Below are positions 42,305 through 53,803 of a stretch of DNA of 64,000 bases, one piece after another; position 1 is the first letter of the stretch, and each line of letters opens with the position of its first letter. Source of the DNA: Sedimentimonas flavescens (GTDB lineage: Bacteria; Pseudomonadota; Alphaproteobacteria; Rhodobacterales; Rhodobacteraceae); contig NZ_JAHVAI010000001.1 in NCBI RefSeq assembly GCF_019264375.1, positions 124,001 through 188,000 of the forward strand, in the 5' to 3' direction. The notes below the pieces were generated by a model. The model saw nothing but the letters and a program-made list of their open reading frames with translations, did no database searches and was not told the origin of the DNA. The translations under genes were made by a program, and so were the position numbers.

Positions 42305-42493
42305 GGCTCACTCCCCTTGCTTTGCCCCTGCCTAGCCCGCGCCGCCCCCCCACGCAAGACCCGCGCCGCGCCGTCACGCGCGCCGCATTGCACATATGCT
42401 GCGCGGATTAACCGGCAAGACACCCGCATGGGTGAAAATCCGTGACAGGCCGAGCGATTTCCGCCACAGAAGCCTCCGAACCCCGAGAGACCG

Positions 42494-43780
42494 ATGACCC
42501 GCTACGACACCCGCCATTTCCTGCTGCTGCAAGGGCCGCATGGGCCCTTCTTCTGGCAGTTGGGGCGGATGCTGCGCAGCGCGGGCGCCTCGGTCTGGCG
42601 TGTCGGCTTCAACCAAGGCGATGAGGCCTTCTGGCGTGACCCGGCAACGCAGATCCGCTTTCAGGACGCGCCCGAGGATTGGCCCGCCCGCATCCGCGAT
42701 CTGCTGGCCGACAAACGCATCACCGATCTTGTGCTTTACGGCGATACACGCCCGATTCACGCGCAGGCCATCGCCGCCGCCCGCGCCGCAGGCATCACCG
42801 TGCATGTCTTCGAAGAGGGCTACCTGCGCCCCTATTGGGTCACTTATGAACGCGGTGGCTCGAACGGGCATTCGCGCCTGATGCAGATGGGCGTGGCCGA
42901 GATGCGCACGGCCTTGGCGCAAAGCCAGATCGACTGGCCCGATGCCCCCGCGCATTGGGGCGACATGCGCCAGCACATCTTCTACGGCGCGCTTTATCAT
43001 TTCTTCGTCATGGCGCTGAACGGGCGTTACCGAAGCTTCCGCCCCCATCGCGCGATCACCGTTCGGCAAGAGTTTCACCTCTACCTGCGGCGCTTGCTGC
43101 TGCTGCCGCTGCACCGGGTTGAGCGCTGGATCGCCACGGCGCGCATCCGTTGGGGCGGCTTTCCCTATCACCTCGTGCTGCTGCAACTGGAGCATGACGC
43201 GAGCTTCCGCGCGCACTCGCCCTTCGCCTCGCAGACCGAGTTCATCGACCTCGTGATGGCCGGGTTCGCCGAGGGGGCCGCGCCGCATCACCATTTGGTC
43301 TTCAAGGCCCACCCGCTGGAAGACGGGCGCGCGCCCATAGCCCAGGCGATCCGCATGGCCGCAGCCAAACACGGCCTTGGCGGGCGCATCCATTTCGTGC
43401 GCGGCGGCAAGCTTGCGCGGTTGCTGGCGCAGGCGCGCTCGGCGGTGACGGTGAACTCGACCGCAGCGCAGCAGGCGCTTTGGCGCGGGCTGCCGGTCCG
43501 GGCCTTCGGTCGCGCGGTCTTCGACAAGCCCGAGTTCGTCTCGACCCAACCCCTGCCCGCGTTTTTCGCCGCACCCGCCCGCCCGGACAGCCGTGCCTAT
43601 CGCGACTATCGCCACTACCTGCTTGAGACGAGCCAGGTGCCCGGCGGCTTCTATTCGGCACGCGGGCGGCGCGTGCTGCTACGTCAGGTGGTGGACATGA
43701 TCCTTGCCCCGCAAGACCCATACGACGCGCTCAGCAACGGGATTGCGGCGCCGCGACAACAATTAAGGGTTGTAAAATGA
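42494..43780 (+). CDS. kpsS: Capsule polysaccharide beta-Kdo transferase, KpsS-like
   Basis: This 428-residue protein has the KpsS family pattern: LLLQGPHGPFFWQLGRML at the start, VFEEGYLRPYW near 110, HLVFKAHPLEDGR (about 266-278) and NSTAAQQALWRGLPV (about 318-332). KpsS adds the first beta-Kdo of the linker on phosphatidylglycerol in group 2 capsules. It is the first of three capsule genes transcribed opposite to the flanking rib genes. There is no membrane segment, so it is probably membrane-peripheral in the cytoplasm. Confidence 0.87.
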   Translation: MTRYDTRHFLLLQGPHGPFFWQLGRMLRSAGASVWRVGFNQGDEAFWRDPATQIRFQDAPEDWPARIRDLLADKRITDLVLYGDTRPIHAQAIAAARAAGITVHVFEEGYLRPYWVTYERGGSNGHSRLMQMGVAEMRTALAQSQIDWPDAPAHWGDMRQHIFYGALYHFFVMALNGRYRSFRPHRAITVRQEFHLYLRRLLLLPLHRVERWIATARIRWGGFPYHLVLLQLEHDASFRAHSPFASQTEFIDLVMAGFAEGAAPHHHLVFKAHPLEDGRAPIAQAIRMAAAKHGLGGRIHFVRGGKLARLLAQARSAVTVNSTAAQQALWRGLPVRAFGRAVFDKPEFVSTQPLPAFFAAPARPDSRAYRDYRHYLLETSQVPGGFYSARGRRVLLRQVVDMILAPQDPYDALSNGIAAPRQQLRVVK

Positions 43781-43857
43781 AGATGCTGGTTTTTACCTCC
43801 CCCACCCGCTAGTTTGAGCCCAACTTGAGAAAAGCCCCCCGCAAAGGAGCCCGAGCA

Positions 43858-44988
43858 GTGCCTCTGTCTTTCAGCCGCAAGGCCCTTACGGCCACCCTTT
43901 CGGTTGCCCTTCTGACCACTGCGGCTTGCAGCCTGCCCCGCTCGGGTCCGAAGAAAGACGAGATCCTTTCGGCCTCCGCGCTCGCCGAAAGCAAAGCCTT
44001 CGTCGTCCCGATGAGCGACAGCGTCGTGGCCGCCACCTCGGTCGAATCGCAAACCGGCTTTTCTGCGGCCTTCCGCAATGCGGGACTGATGGGATCGGAC
44101 ACGATCAGCCCGGGCGACACGCTCAACCTTGCGATCTGGGAGAACGTCGACGACGGGCTGCTGGCGCAACAAGGTCTGGGCTCGACGCAGCTTGCCGGCC
44201 TGCAGGTCGATGGCACCGGCCAGATCTTCGTGCCCTATGCCGGGCGCATTCAGGCCGCCGGCAACTCGCCCGACGAGCTGCGCCGTATCATCACCGAGAA
44301 GCTGGCCACCCAGACCCCCGATCCGCAGGTTTCGGTCACCCGCGTCGCGGGCGACGGCGCCACCGTGTCGATCATGGGCGCGATCGGCGGTCAGGGCGTC
44401 TATCCGCTTGAGCGGCCTACCCGCACGCTGGCCACGATGCTTGCGAAGGCGGGCGGCGTTTCGGCCAAGCCCGAGGTCACCAAGATCACCGTCAAGCGCG
44501 GCAAGAACACGGGCTCGATCTGGCTGCGCGACCTTTACGCCAACCCGCAGCTTGATATCGCGCTGCGACCGGGCGACGTGATCCTGATCGAGGAAGACCG
44601 GCGCGCCTTCATCTCGCTCGGGGCGCTTGGCCAGCAGGCGCGCGTGCCCTTCCAGGTGCCCGAGATGTCGGCGCTCGACGCGGTGGCCTCGGTCGGCGGC
44701 CTGCAATCAGGCCTTGCCGACCCCACCGGCATCTTCGTCTTCCGTGACGAAAGCGCCCCTGTCGCCGGGCAGATCCTCGGCCGTGCCGATCTGGTCGGCG
44801 ATCAGCGCATGATCTACGTGCTCGACCTGACCGCCCCCGAGGGGATATTCCTCGCCCGCGAGTTCGACATCCGCGACGGCGACACGGTCTATGTGACCGA
44901 AGCCCCCTATGTGCAGTGGCACAAGACGCTATCGGCCCTGACCGGCTCGGTCAGCACGGCCAATTCCCTCGGCTCAATTGTGAACTGA
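43858..44988 (+). CDS. kpsD: Polysaccharide export outer-membrane lipoprotein (KpsD/Wza-type)
   Basis: This 376-residue protein has a lipoprotein signal (LTTAAC, Cys at about residue 24), a polysaccharide-export (PES) domain with ISPGDTLNLAIWE (about 82-94) and two SLBB-like repeats (about 170-360). It forms the outer-membrane end of the capsule export channel. The start is the GTG at 43858, set by AAAGGAG 8 bases before. The upstream TTG frame is not needed. Its stop overlaps the kpsC ATG (TGATG). Confidence 0.85.
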   Translation: MPLSFSRKALTATLSVALLTTAACSLPRSGPKKDEILSASALAESKAFVVPMSDSVVAATSVESQTGFSAAFRNAGLMGSDTISPGDTLNLAIWENVDDGLLAQQGLGSTQLAGLQVDGTGQIFVPYAGRIQAAGNSPDELRRIITEKLATQTPDPQVSVTRVAGDGATVSIMGAIGGQGVYPLERPTRTLATMLAKAGGVSAKPEVTKITVKRGKNTGSIWLRDLYANPQLDIALRPGDVILIEEDRRAFISLGALGQQARVPFQVPEMSALDAVASVGGLQSGLADPTGIFVFRDESAPVAGQILGRADLVGDQRMIYVLDLTAPEGIFLAREFDIRDGDTVYVTEAPYVQWHKTLSALTGSVSTANSLGSIVN

Positions 44989-47024
44989 TGGCCGGGCACA
45001 CCCCAAACGAGGCCGCCGGAGCACTGTCCCGGCGGCTTTATTTTTACAACGCGGGTTTCGCGCTCCAACCCCGGCTGCGTGAGATCCTGCGCGCCGCGGG
45101 GTGGGAGCTGCGCCTCGGTCGCCCCGGTGAAAACGATCGCGTCGTGGTCTGGGGACGCTCGCCCTACGCCGCGCGGGGCGAGGCCGCAGCCGCCCGCCAT
45201 AGCGTCGGCATTGTGCGGGTCGAGGATGCCTTTCTACGCTCGGTCCGGCCCGGACGCGCGGGCGGCGGCGGGCCGCTTGGTCTGTTGATCGACCCCGAGG
45301 GGGTGCATTTTGACAGCAGCCACCCCTCGATGCTCGAGCGCATCCTTGCGCGCGACCCGCTCGACGACGGCGCCATCCTGCAACGTGCGCGCGACGGCAT
45401 GGCACGGCTCAAGCAGGTCGAGCTGTCGAAGTACAACGATTTCGACATGGATCTGCCCGACCCGGCTCCGGGCTATGTGCTGGTGATCGACCAGATCGCC
45501 GACGATGCCTCGATCCGATATGGCGGCGCGAATGCCGCGACCTTCCGCGAGATGCTCGCCGTGGCGCAGATCGAGAACCCCGGCGCGCGCATCTATATCA
45601 AGCGCCACCCGGAGACGCTCTCCGGGCACCGCCCCGGCCATTATTCTCAGGCCAGTTGCGACGCGCGAACGGAGTTGCTGGATGCGCCGATCTCGCCCTG
45701 GAAGCTGCTCGACGGCGCCATCGCGGTCTACACCGTCTCGTCGCAGATGGGGTTCGAGGCAATCTTGGCCGGGCACCGCCCGCGTGTCTTCGGCCAGCCC
45801 TTCTACTCGGGCTGGGGCCTGACGCAGGACGAAAACCCCGTTCCGCGGCGCAGCCGCAGCCTGACGCGCGCACAGCTGTTCGCCGCCAGTCACATCCTTG
45901 CGCCGACCTGGTATGACCCCTGCCGCAAACGCCTGTGCAGTTTCGAAGAGGCACTCGACCAGCTTGAGGCCGAAGTGCGCGCCTATCGCGAGGATCGCCT
46001 CGGCCATGTGGCCACGGGAATGCGGCTATGGAAGCGCGGCCACCTGCAAGGCTTCTTCGGCCGCGAACAGGCGCTGCGCTTCGTCAACGATCCGCAGAAG
46101 GCGACTGCCAGCGCCCAAGGCTCGGGCCGCAACCTGCTGATCTGGGCAGGCAAGGAACCCGCAGACCTCGCCTCCCCCGCCCTGCGGGTCGAGGACGGGT
46201 TCCTGCGCTCGCGCGGGCTTGGCGCAGCGCTGACCCCCCCGCTGTCGCTGGTGACCGACCGACAGGGCAACTATTACGACCCGAAGCGCCCCTCGGATCT
46301 GGAAGACCTGATCGCCTCAGAGCCGCCGCCGGGCGGGCGTTTACGGGCTGAGCGGCTGATCGACCGAATCCGCCGCGCGAACTTGTCGAAATACAACATC
46401 GGCGAGCCGGTCGGCGACCTCCCGCCGGGACCGCGCATTCTGGTTGTCGGGCAGGTCGAGGATGATGCTTCGATCCGCCTCGGCGCGGGAAAGATCTGCA
46501 CTAATCTTGCACTTCTGGAACTCTGTCGAACGAATAATCCAGGCAGAATTATTCTTTTCAAACCTCACCCGGATGTCGAAGCCGGTCTGCGCGCTGGTGC
46601 GCTTGCAGATACCGACGCGCTACAGTTCGCGGACCGGATCTTGCACAATTGCGATGCCGGAATGTTGTTGGATGCCGTCGATGAGGTCTGGACGATGACC
46701 TCGCTGCTCGGCTTCGAGGCGCTGCTGCGCGGGTTGCCAGTGACCTGCACAGGCGCGCCCTTCTATGCCGGATGGGGCCTGACGCGCGATCTGGGCGAGG
46801 TTCCCGCGCGGCGCAAGGCCCGCCCCGATCTATTGCAACTCGCCCATGCCACGCTGATTGCCTATCCGCGTTACCGCGATCCGGTCTCTGGCCTGCCCTG
46901 CCCACCCGAGGTGATCGTCGAGCGGTTGGCCACAGGCATCCCACCCCGACGTGGGCTTGGCAATCGGCTGTTGGCCAAGGCGCAGGGTCTGCTGGCAAGT
47001 TACGCTTTTCTCTGGCGGCGCTAG
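44988..47024 (+). CDS. kpsC: Capsule polysaccharide beta-Kdo transferase, KpsC-like, two-domain
   Basis: This 678-residue protein is built of two homologous halves. Half 1 has VRVEDAFLRS, QIADDASIRYGG, YIKRHPE and FYSGWGLTQD. Half 2 has LRVEDGFLRS, QVEDDASIRLG, LFKPHPD and FYAGWGLTRD. This is the KpsC architecture, two glycosyltransferases that alternate to extend the poly-beta-Kdo linker. The gene ends 4 bases inside the convergent ribD stop. About 90 bases near 46490-46580 use unusually AT-rich codons compared with the rest. Confidence 0.87.
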   Translation: MAGHTPNEAAGALSRRLYFYNAGFALQPRLREILRAAGWELRLGRPGENDRVVVWGRSPYAARGEAAAARHSVGIVRVEDAFLRSVRPGRAGGGGPLGLLIDPEGVHFDSSHPSMLERILARDPLDDGAILQRARDGMARLKQVELSKYNDFDMDLPDPAPGYVLVIDQIADDASIRYGGANAATFREMLAVAQIENPGARIYIKRHPETLSGHRPGHYSQASCDARTELLDAPISPWKLLDGAIAVYTVSSQMGFEAILAGHRPRVFGQPFYSGWGLTQDENPVPRRSRSLTRAQLFAASHILAPTWYDPCRKRLCSFEEALDQLEAEVRAYREDRLGHVATGMRLWKRGHLQGFFGREQALRFVNDPQKATASAQGSGRNLLIWAGKEPADLASPALRVEDGFLRSRGLGAALTPPLSLVTDRQGNYYDPKRPSDLEDLIASEPPPGGRLRAERLIDRIRRANLSKYNIGEPVGDLPPGPRILVVGQVEDDASIRLGAGKICTNLALLELCRTNNPGRIILFKPHPDVEAGLRAGALADTDALQFADRILHNCDAGMLLDAVDEVWTMTSLLGFEALLRGLPVTCTGAPFYAGWGLTRDLGEVPARRKARPDLLQLAHATLIAYPRYRDPVSGLPCPPEVIVERLATGIPPRRGLGNRLLAKAQGLLASYAFLWRR

Positions 47025-48112
47025 CGCTGGCGCCAGCGGTGCAGCACGTCACCGCCAATCCGAGTCACTTCGACCAGATCGAAGCGTGGTGCATCGGCCA
47101 GCCGCTCCAATCCCAAGGCTCCCAAGGCAGGCCGCGCATCAGCGCCGAGGCCCACCCCGGCAGTAAAGCCGATCAGCTCATCCACCATCCCGGCGCGCAT
47201 CAGTGATGCGGCGAACTGGCCGCCGCCCTCGCAAAAGACGCGGGTCAGCCCGCGCGCGCCAAGCGCCTGCATCATCGGAGCCGCCTCAAGCCCCCCGGCA
47301 CCGCAAGGCAGTTCGATCAGTTCCGCGCCCAGATCCTGCCAGAACTGCCGGGCCTCGCGCGGCGCCTCTGCACCATGCACTAGCCACAGCGGCGCCTGAT
47401 CCAGCGACCCGGCCAGCCGCCCTCGCGGCAGATCGAGCCGGGCCGAAGCGACCACCCGCACCGGCTGGCGCAGCGGCCGGAACCCACGCACCGTCAGCAG
47501 AGGATCATCTGCGCGCGCCGTGCCGCCGCCAACCAGAACCGCGTCAAACTGCGCCCGCAGCGCATGGACGCGCGACCGGGCCTCGGGGCCGGTAATCCAC
47601 TGGCTTTCACCGCTCGCAAGCGCGATGCGCCCGTCGAAACTGGAGGCGAGTTTAAGCGCCACCCAAGGCCGACCGCGCTCGATCCGGCTCAGGAACCCGG
47701 CCTGCAAATCGCGCGCTTCATCCTCAAGCAGCCCTTCGTCAACCGAGACCCCCGCCGCACGCAGCATTGCATGGCCTCGGCCCGCGACACGAGGATCGGG
47801 GTCGGTCATCGCGCTGACAACCCGCGCGACACCGGCCGCAACAAGCCCCTCGGCACAGGGCGGCGTCTTGCCATGATGGGCGCAGGGTTCGAGCGTGACA
47901 TAAGCGGTCGCATCGCGCGCAGCCGCGCCCGCCTGATCCAGCGCGCGCCGTTCGGCATGGGGGCGTCCGTCCGGTTGCGTCCAACCACGCCCGACGATCC
48001 GCCCCTGATTGACAATCACGCAGCCTACAGCCGGGTTCGGCCAGACATTCCCGAGCCCCCGCGCCGCCAATGACAGCGCGAGGCGCATGAACCGCGCGTC
48101 AGTCTCGTTCAC
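47021..48112 (-). CDS. ribD: Bifunctional riboflavin deaminase-reductase
   Basis: This 363-residue protein has an N-terminal pyrimidine deaminase domain with the zinc motif HAE (RPHAERRAL), [15 protein letters not shown] and the typical [11 protein letters not shown]-terminal DHFR-like reductase domain follows (from about 147; [32 protein letters not shown]). It performs the second and third steps of riboflavin synthesis. Its start overlaps the nrdR stop. In related genomes ribE would follow, but here the capsule genes lie between them. Confidence 0.95.
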   Translation of the reverse strand: MNETDARFMRLALSLAARGLGNVWPNPAVGCVIVNQGRIVGRGWTQPDGRPHAERRALDQAGAAARDATAYVTLEPCAHHGKTPPCAEGLVAAGVARVVSAMTDPDPRVAGRGHAMLRAAGVSVDEGLLEDEARDLQAGFLSRIERGRPWVALKLASSFDGRIALASGESQWITGPEARSRVHALRAQFDAVLVGGGTARADDPLLTVRGFRPLRQPVRVVASARLDLPRGRLAGSLDQAPLWLVHGAEAPREARQFWQDLGAELIELPCGAGGLEAAPMMQALGARGLTRVFCEGGGQFAASLMRAGMVDELIGFTAGVGLGADARPALGALGLERLADAPRFDLVEVTRIGGDVLHRWRQR

Positions 48113-48576
48113 TCGGCCTCACCGGTGCTCGGGCGAAGCTCGGAGACGAACTTGTCGAAATCGTCTGCCGCCTGGAAGTTCTTGTAAACGCTAGCAAAGC
48201 GCACATAGGCAACGGTATCGATGCGGGCCAGCGTTTCCATCACGATCTCGCCGATCACCTTCGAGGGGATGTCGGTTTCGCCAAGGCTTTCAAGTCGCCG
48301 CACGATCCCCGAGATCATCTGGTCGATGCGTTCCGGCTCGATCGGGCGCTTCTGCATCGAGATCCGGATCGAGCGCTCAAGCTTGTCGCGATCAAAGTCC
48401 TCGCGCTTGCCGGAGGTCTTGATTACCACGAGATCGCGCAGCTGCACCCGCTCATAGGTGGTGAAGCGTCCGCCGCAAGCCGGGCAGAACCGTCGCCGCC
48501 GAATTGCGACGTGATCCTCTGCCGGGCGGCTATCTTTCACCTGGGTGTCGACATTACCGCAAAACGGGCAGCGCAT
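48109..48576 (-). CDS. nrdR: Transcriptional repressor NrdR
   Basis: This 155-residue regulator of ribonucleotide reductase genes begins [18 protein letters not shown] and has the second Cys pair FCPACGGRF (zinc ribbon, residues 3-34), followed by the ATP-cone domain (about 45-140). It is the first gene of nrdR-ribD. A DnaA-box-like TTATCCACA lies 52-60 bases upstream. Confidence 0.96.
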   Translation of the reverse strand: MRCPFCGNVDTQVKDSRPAEDHVAIRRRRFCPACGGRFTTYERVQLRDLVVIKTSGKREDFDRDKLERSIRISMQKRPIEPERIDQMISGIVRRLESLGETDIPSKVIGEIVMETLARIDTVAYVRFASVYKNFQAADDFDKFVSELRPSTGEAE

Positions 48577-48627
48577 CGCTTCCCCCTCCGTTCTGTTTCC
48601 GCCTTATCTTGGGGTCTGACGCCCCTC

Positions 48628-48636
48628 TTATCCACA
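48628..48636 (+). promoter_or_regulatory. DnaA-box-like sequence upstream of nrdR
   Basis: TTATCCACA is a perfect match to the strong DnaA box. It lies in the nrdR promoter region. A single site can occur by chance, so function is only suggested. Confidence 0.4.
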
Positions 48637-48718
48637 GGACTATAGGTGCGCACCGACAGTTTGGGTAGCCAAAATCGCGGGCCACCAAATGCGGTGGGCG
48701 AACTGTGGCGCGCCGGAC

Positions 48719-49135
48719 TCAGCGCAGGAGCGCCATGACCTCGCGGCGATGGGGTGCGCGGCGATGTTCGAAAAGGTAAATTCCCTGCCACGTCCCGAGC
48801 ATCAAGCGCCCGGAAACGACGGGAATCTGCAAACTGACCGGAAGCAGCGCGGCCTTGATATGGGCGGGCATATCGTCGGGGCCTTCATAGGTATGGGTCA
48901 GGTAGGCCATCTCGGGGCGGTCTGCGGGCGGCACCAGCCGATGAAAGAACTCGGTCATATCGGTGCGTACTTCGGGGTCGGCGTTTTCCTGGATCAGCAG
49001 ACTGGCCGAGGTATGCCGGACGAACAGTGTCAGCAGCGCCTCTCCGCGCGTCACCTTACCCACCCAGTCACTGACGTCATGGGTGAACTCGTACAAACCC
49101 GGACCGCGCGTCGCGACCTGGAAGAGCGTGTGCAT
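48719..49135 (-). CDS. YjbQ family protein (UPF0047; secondary thiamine-phosphate synthase type)
   Basis: This 138-residue protein has the YjbQ signature: LFVRHTSASLLIQENADPEVRTDM (about 37-60), THTYEGPDDMPAHIKAALL (about 79-97) and LGTWQGIYLFEHRR (about 113-126). The conserved His and Glu residues are present. The fold is well defined. The weak thiamine-phosphate synthase activity reported for E. coli YjbQ may not be the true role. Its start overlaps the upstream lipoprotein stop (TGATG). Confidence 0.88.
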   Translation of the reverse strand: MHTLFQVATRGPGLYEFTHDVSDWVGKVTRGEALLTLFVRHTSASLLIQENADPEVRTDMTEFFHRLVPPADRPEMAYLTHTYEGPDDMPAHIKAALLPVSLQIPVVSGRLMLGTWQGIYLFEHRRAPHRREVMALLR

Positions 49136-49455
49136 CACAGCCCCGGCTTGAACGGTGCGGCCTGCGCGCGATCCTTGACGTAGATCGCCAGGCACTCTGG
49201 GTTGATGTCCATGATCTTGCGTTCTTTGGCGAGGGCGGCATCGACCCCCGCCGCCGAAAGGCCCGTCAGCCGCTGCCCGAGCGGCGCGCGCGAACCATCG
49301 CCCACCCCGGTCGCCAGGGCGTAGGTGCCGCCCTCTTCCGCGGTCACGACTGCAAAGCAGGTCCCCACCTGATCCATCCGCGCCTGGCCGGGTTGCGATG
49401 CGCCCTCGACGCAGGCGGAAAGAAGGAAAGGAACAAGCAGCAAAAGGCGGGTCAT
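49135..49455 (-). CDS. Small lipoprotein, hypothetical
   Basis: This 106-residue protein has a lipobox (LLSAC, Cys at about residue 16) after a short hydrophobic signal. One more pair of Cys residues (GTCFAV and PECLAI) could form a disulfide. It ends exactly at the yjbQ start and is cotranscribed with it. No family is recognised. Confidence 0.7.
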   Translation of the reverse strand: MTRLLLLVPFLLSACVEGASQPGQARMDQVGTCFAVVTAEEGGTYALATGVGDGSRAPLGQRLTGLSAAGVDAALAKERKIMDINPECLAIYVKDRAQAAPFKPGL

Positions 49456-49551
49456 GGCAAATCTCCGTCGGAATTTCACCGAGGTTAACAAGCCAGACCG
49501 GGCGGCGAAAGGGCGACGCATATCCACGCCGCCATCCAGCACAAGAAAAAA

Positions 49552-49569
49552 CGCCCCCTTCCGGGGGCG
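49552..49569 (-). terminator. Terminator of rpoD
   Basis: On the minus strand the GC-rich stem CGCCCCC/GGGGGCG is followed by TTTTTTC. It begins 7 bases after the rpoD stop and is a standard intrinsic terminator. Confidence 0.88.
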
Positions 49570-49575
49570 CCTTTA

Positions 49576-51561
<1,986 letters not shown>

Positions 51562-51696
51562 GGGGACTCCTCGGTCGAACTGCGGGGCGGGCTTGGGCCT
51601 CGTCACCCAGACAGGATCGAATCATATCCTGCGGTTGTATCGAATCGCGGAGGCGAATCACAGGGCCGAATCATTGCCCTCTCGCGCCCGCCGCGC

Positions 51697-53655
51697 CTAG
51701 TTCTTGCGTTTGCGCCAGATTTCCCCGTCGATCATGGCCTGAAGCTGCGCCGACAGTGCCGCGCGGTCCTCGCCCATGTCCGATGTATCGTCCAGCTTCG
51801 ATTGCTTGGCCCGGTTGCGGGCCGTCGTGGCCTGGGTGATGCGCCAGGTGACGCCCTCATCTGCCAGACCTTCCAGATCCTCCATCGCTTCGGCCACCTC
51901 GGCGCGCACCGCCCGTTCGGCGGCCAGCTTGGCCAGTTCCTCGGCCAAACACAGCCGCGCCAGATCGGCATCCTCGCGTTTGAGCACCGGGGGCGCAGTG
52001 CGCACATGGGGCAGCCCCATCAGCTTTTCAAGGTCAGCGCCCGCCCCGGCAAGAAGCCGTTCCGAGATTTCGTCGGGGCTTTCATGGCCATGCAGCAGCA
52101 TCAGGCTGCGCAGCCGGTCATGCGTCGGATCGCTCAGCGGCACTTTCTCAAGCTGGCTTTCGAACTGCGCGATCAGCACCGGATGGGTGGTCAGGATCGC
52201 CAGCACCATCGCCTCGCGCAGGCGGTCGGTCACCCGCTCGTCCGAAGCCGCCGCAAGCGCCGTCGAGCGCGTCATGGGCAGGGGGTGAACGGGCTGCGCC
52301 ACCCAGCCGCCCTTGCCCGCCCCTCGCGCCGTGCGCGGCACATAGCTGCCCGATGGCGCCGGGCCACGGCGCATGTCGAACAATTCGGCCCGCAGGCGTT
52401 TGATCTCTTCGCCGTAATGAGCCTTGATCGAGGGATCGACGATCCGCTTGATATGCGCGCGCAAATCCTTGTCCAGCGCAGCCTTGCGTTCGGGGCTGTC
52501 GAAGACCTTGCCCTCAATCGCGCGTTGCCAGAGCAGATCGACCATCGGCTTGGCGGCGTCGAGCACCCGCTCCATCGCCTCGCGCCCCTCGGCCTTGATC
52601 AGATCATCGGGGTCCTGCCCGCCCGGCATGATGGCAAACCGCAGCCCCTTGCCCGCCTCCAGCAGTGGCAGCGCCAGATCGATGACCCGCAGCGCCGCGC
52701 GGATACCCGCCGCGTCGCCATCGAGCGCGATGATCGGCTCGTCATGGATGCGCCACATCAGGCGCAGCTGATCTTCGGTGACCGCGGTGCCAAGGGGGGC
52801 CACCGCACCGCCAAAGCCCGCCTGAGCCAACGCGATCACATCCATATAGCCCTCGGCCACGATCAGCCGCCCGCCCTTGCCGCAGGCCTCGCGCGCGGGG
52901 CCGTGGTTGTAGAGGTTCCGCCCCTTGTCGAACAGTTCGGTCTCGGGCGAGTTCAGGTATTTGGCGTTGTCATTGGGGTCCATCGCCCGCCCGCCAAAGG
53001 CGATGCAGCGCCCGCGCGCGTCGCGGATCGGGAACATGATCCGGTTGCGAAAGATGTCATAGGGGGCCTTGCCCTTGGTGCTGGCCTTGGCAAGCCCTGC
53101 GCCCAGAATCAGATCCTCGGCAATGCCCTTGGCGCGTAACGCGTCCCACAACCCCTGCCAGCCATCGGGCGCGAAGCCGATCTCGAAGCGCGCCTGCGCA
53201 TCGGCCGACAGCCTGCGCCGCGCCAGATAATCGCGCGCGGCCGCCCCGCCCTGGGTCGACAGCGACATGCGGAAGAACTTGACGGCCTCTTCCATGACGG
53301 CGGCCAACTCGCTGCGCCGGTCGGCCTTCTTCTCGGCCACCGGATCGCGCGCGGGCATGGGCATCCCGGCCTCGCGGGCGAGGATCTCGACGGCCTCCAT
53401 GAAGCCCACGTTCTCGGTCTCGCGCACGAAGCTCAGCGCGTCGCCCTTCGCGTGACAGCCGAAGCAATAGTAATAGCCCTTGCGGTCATCGACATGGAAC
53501 GAGGCCGATTTTTCGTGATGGAACGGGCATGGCGCCCACCAGTCGCCCTTGCCCTGGTTCGACTTGCGCATATCCCATACGACCTTGCGCCCGACCACTT
53601 GCGAGATCGAGACACGGTTGCGCAATTCATCGAGAAACCCGGGCGGCAGACTCAT
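51697..53655 (-). CDS. dnaG: DNA primase
   Basis: This 652-residue primase has the CHC2 zinc motif CPFHHEKSASFHV...YYCFGCHAKGDAL (about 43-75) and the catalytic TOPRIM core with VAEGYMDVIALAQ (about 263-275) and DGDAAG (about 312). A C-terminal DnaB-interaction domain completes it (about 500-650). The length is typical. It lies upstream of rpoD with 135 bases between, the classic macromolecular-synthesis order without rpsU. Confidence 0.96.
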   Translation of the reverse strand: MSLPPGFLDELRNRVSISQVVGRKVVWDMRKSNQGKGDWWAPCPFHHEKSASFHVDDRKGYYYCFGCHAKGDALSFVRETENVGFMEAVEILAREAGMPMPARDPVAEKKADRRSELAAVMEEAVKFFRMSLSTQGGAAARDYLARRRLSADAQARFEIGFAPDGWQGLWDALRAKGIAEDLILGAGLAKASTKGKAPYDIFRNRIMFPIRDARGRCIAFGGRAMDPNDNAKYLNSPETELFDKGRNLYNHGPAREACGKGGRLIVAEGYMDVIALAQAGFGGAVAPLGTAVTEDQLRLMWRIHDEPIIALDGDAAGIRAALRVIDLALPLLEAGKGLRFAIMPGGQDPDDLIKAEGREAMERVLDAAKPMVDLLWQRAIEGKVFDSPERKAALDKDLRAHIKRIVDPSIKAHYGEEIKRLRAELFDMRRGPAPSGSYVPRTARGAGKGGWVAQPVHPLPMTRSTALAAASDERVTDRLREAMVLAILTTHPVLIAQFESQLEKVPLSDPTHDRLRSLMLLHGHESPDEISERLLAGAGADLEKLMGLPHVRTAPPVLKREDADLARLCLAEELAKLAAERAVRAEVAEAMEDLEGLADEGVTWRITQATTARNRAKQSKLDDTSDMGEDRAALSAQLQAMIDGEIWRKRKN

Positions 53656-53803
53656 ACCCTCTATATTGGCCGGGACGGCCCCGGAGTCGAGGGGTGCCAA
53701 CGCCTGTGCAAAAGCGAACAGCCGCTCTGCCGCCCTGCCCATTTGCGCAAAGCAGCCGCTGCCCTACCTTTACGCCAACGCGATCCTTTTACAGGAGGCA
53801 TCC

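Noticed and set aside
42305-42340. FMN riboswitch upstream of ribE
   Set aside because: No RFN-element core (such as AGGGTGAAATTCCCGACCGGCGGT-like blocks) could be found near ribE, ribD or ribB.
42410-42493. Cobalamin-riboswitch-like words (GGTGAAAATCCGTGACAG) upstream of kpsS
   Set aside because: The B12 box GCCACTG and the rest of the core are missing, and the genes downstream are not cobalamin-related.
43777-43812. 11-codon frame overlapping the kpsS stop
   Set aside because: Too short, without conservation evidence. The proper ribosome-binding site for kpsD lies further down.
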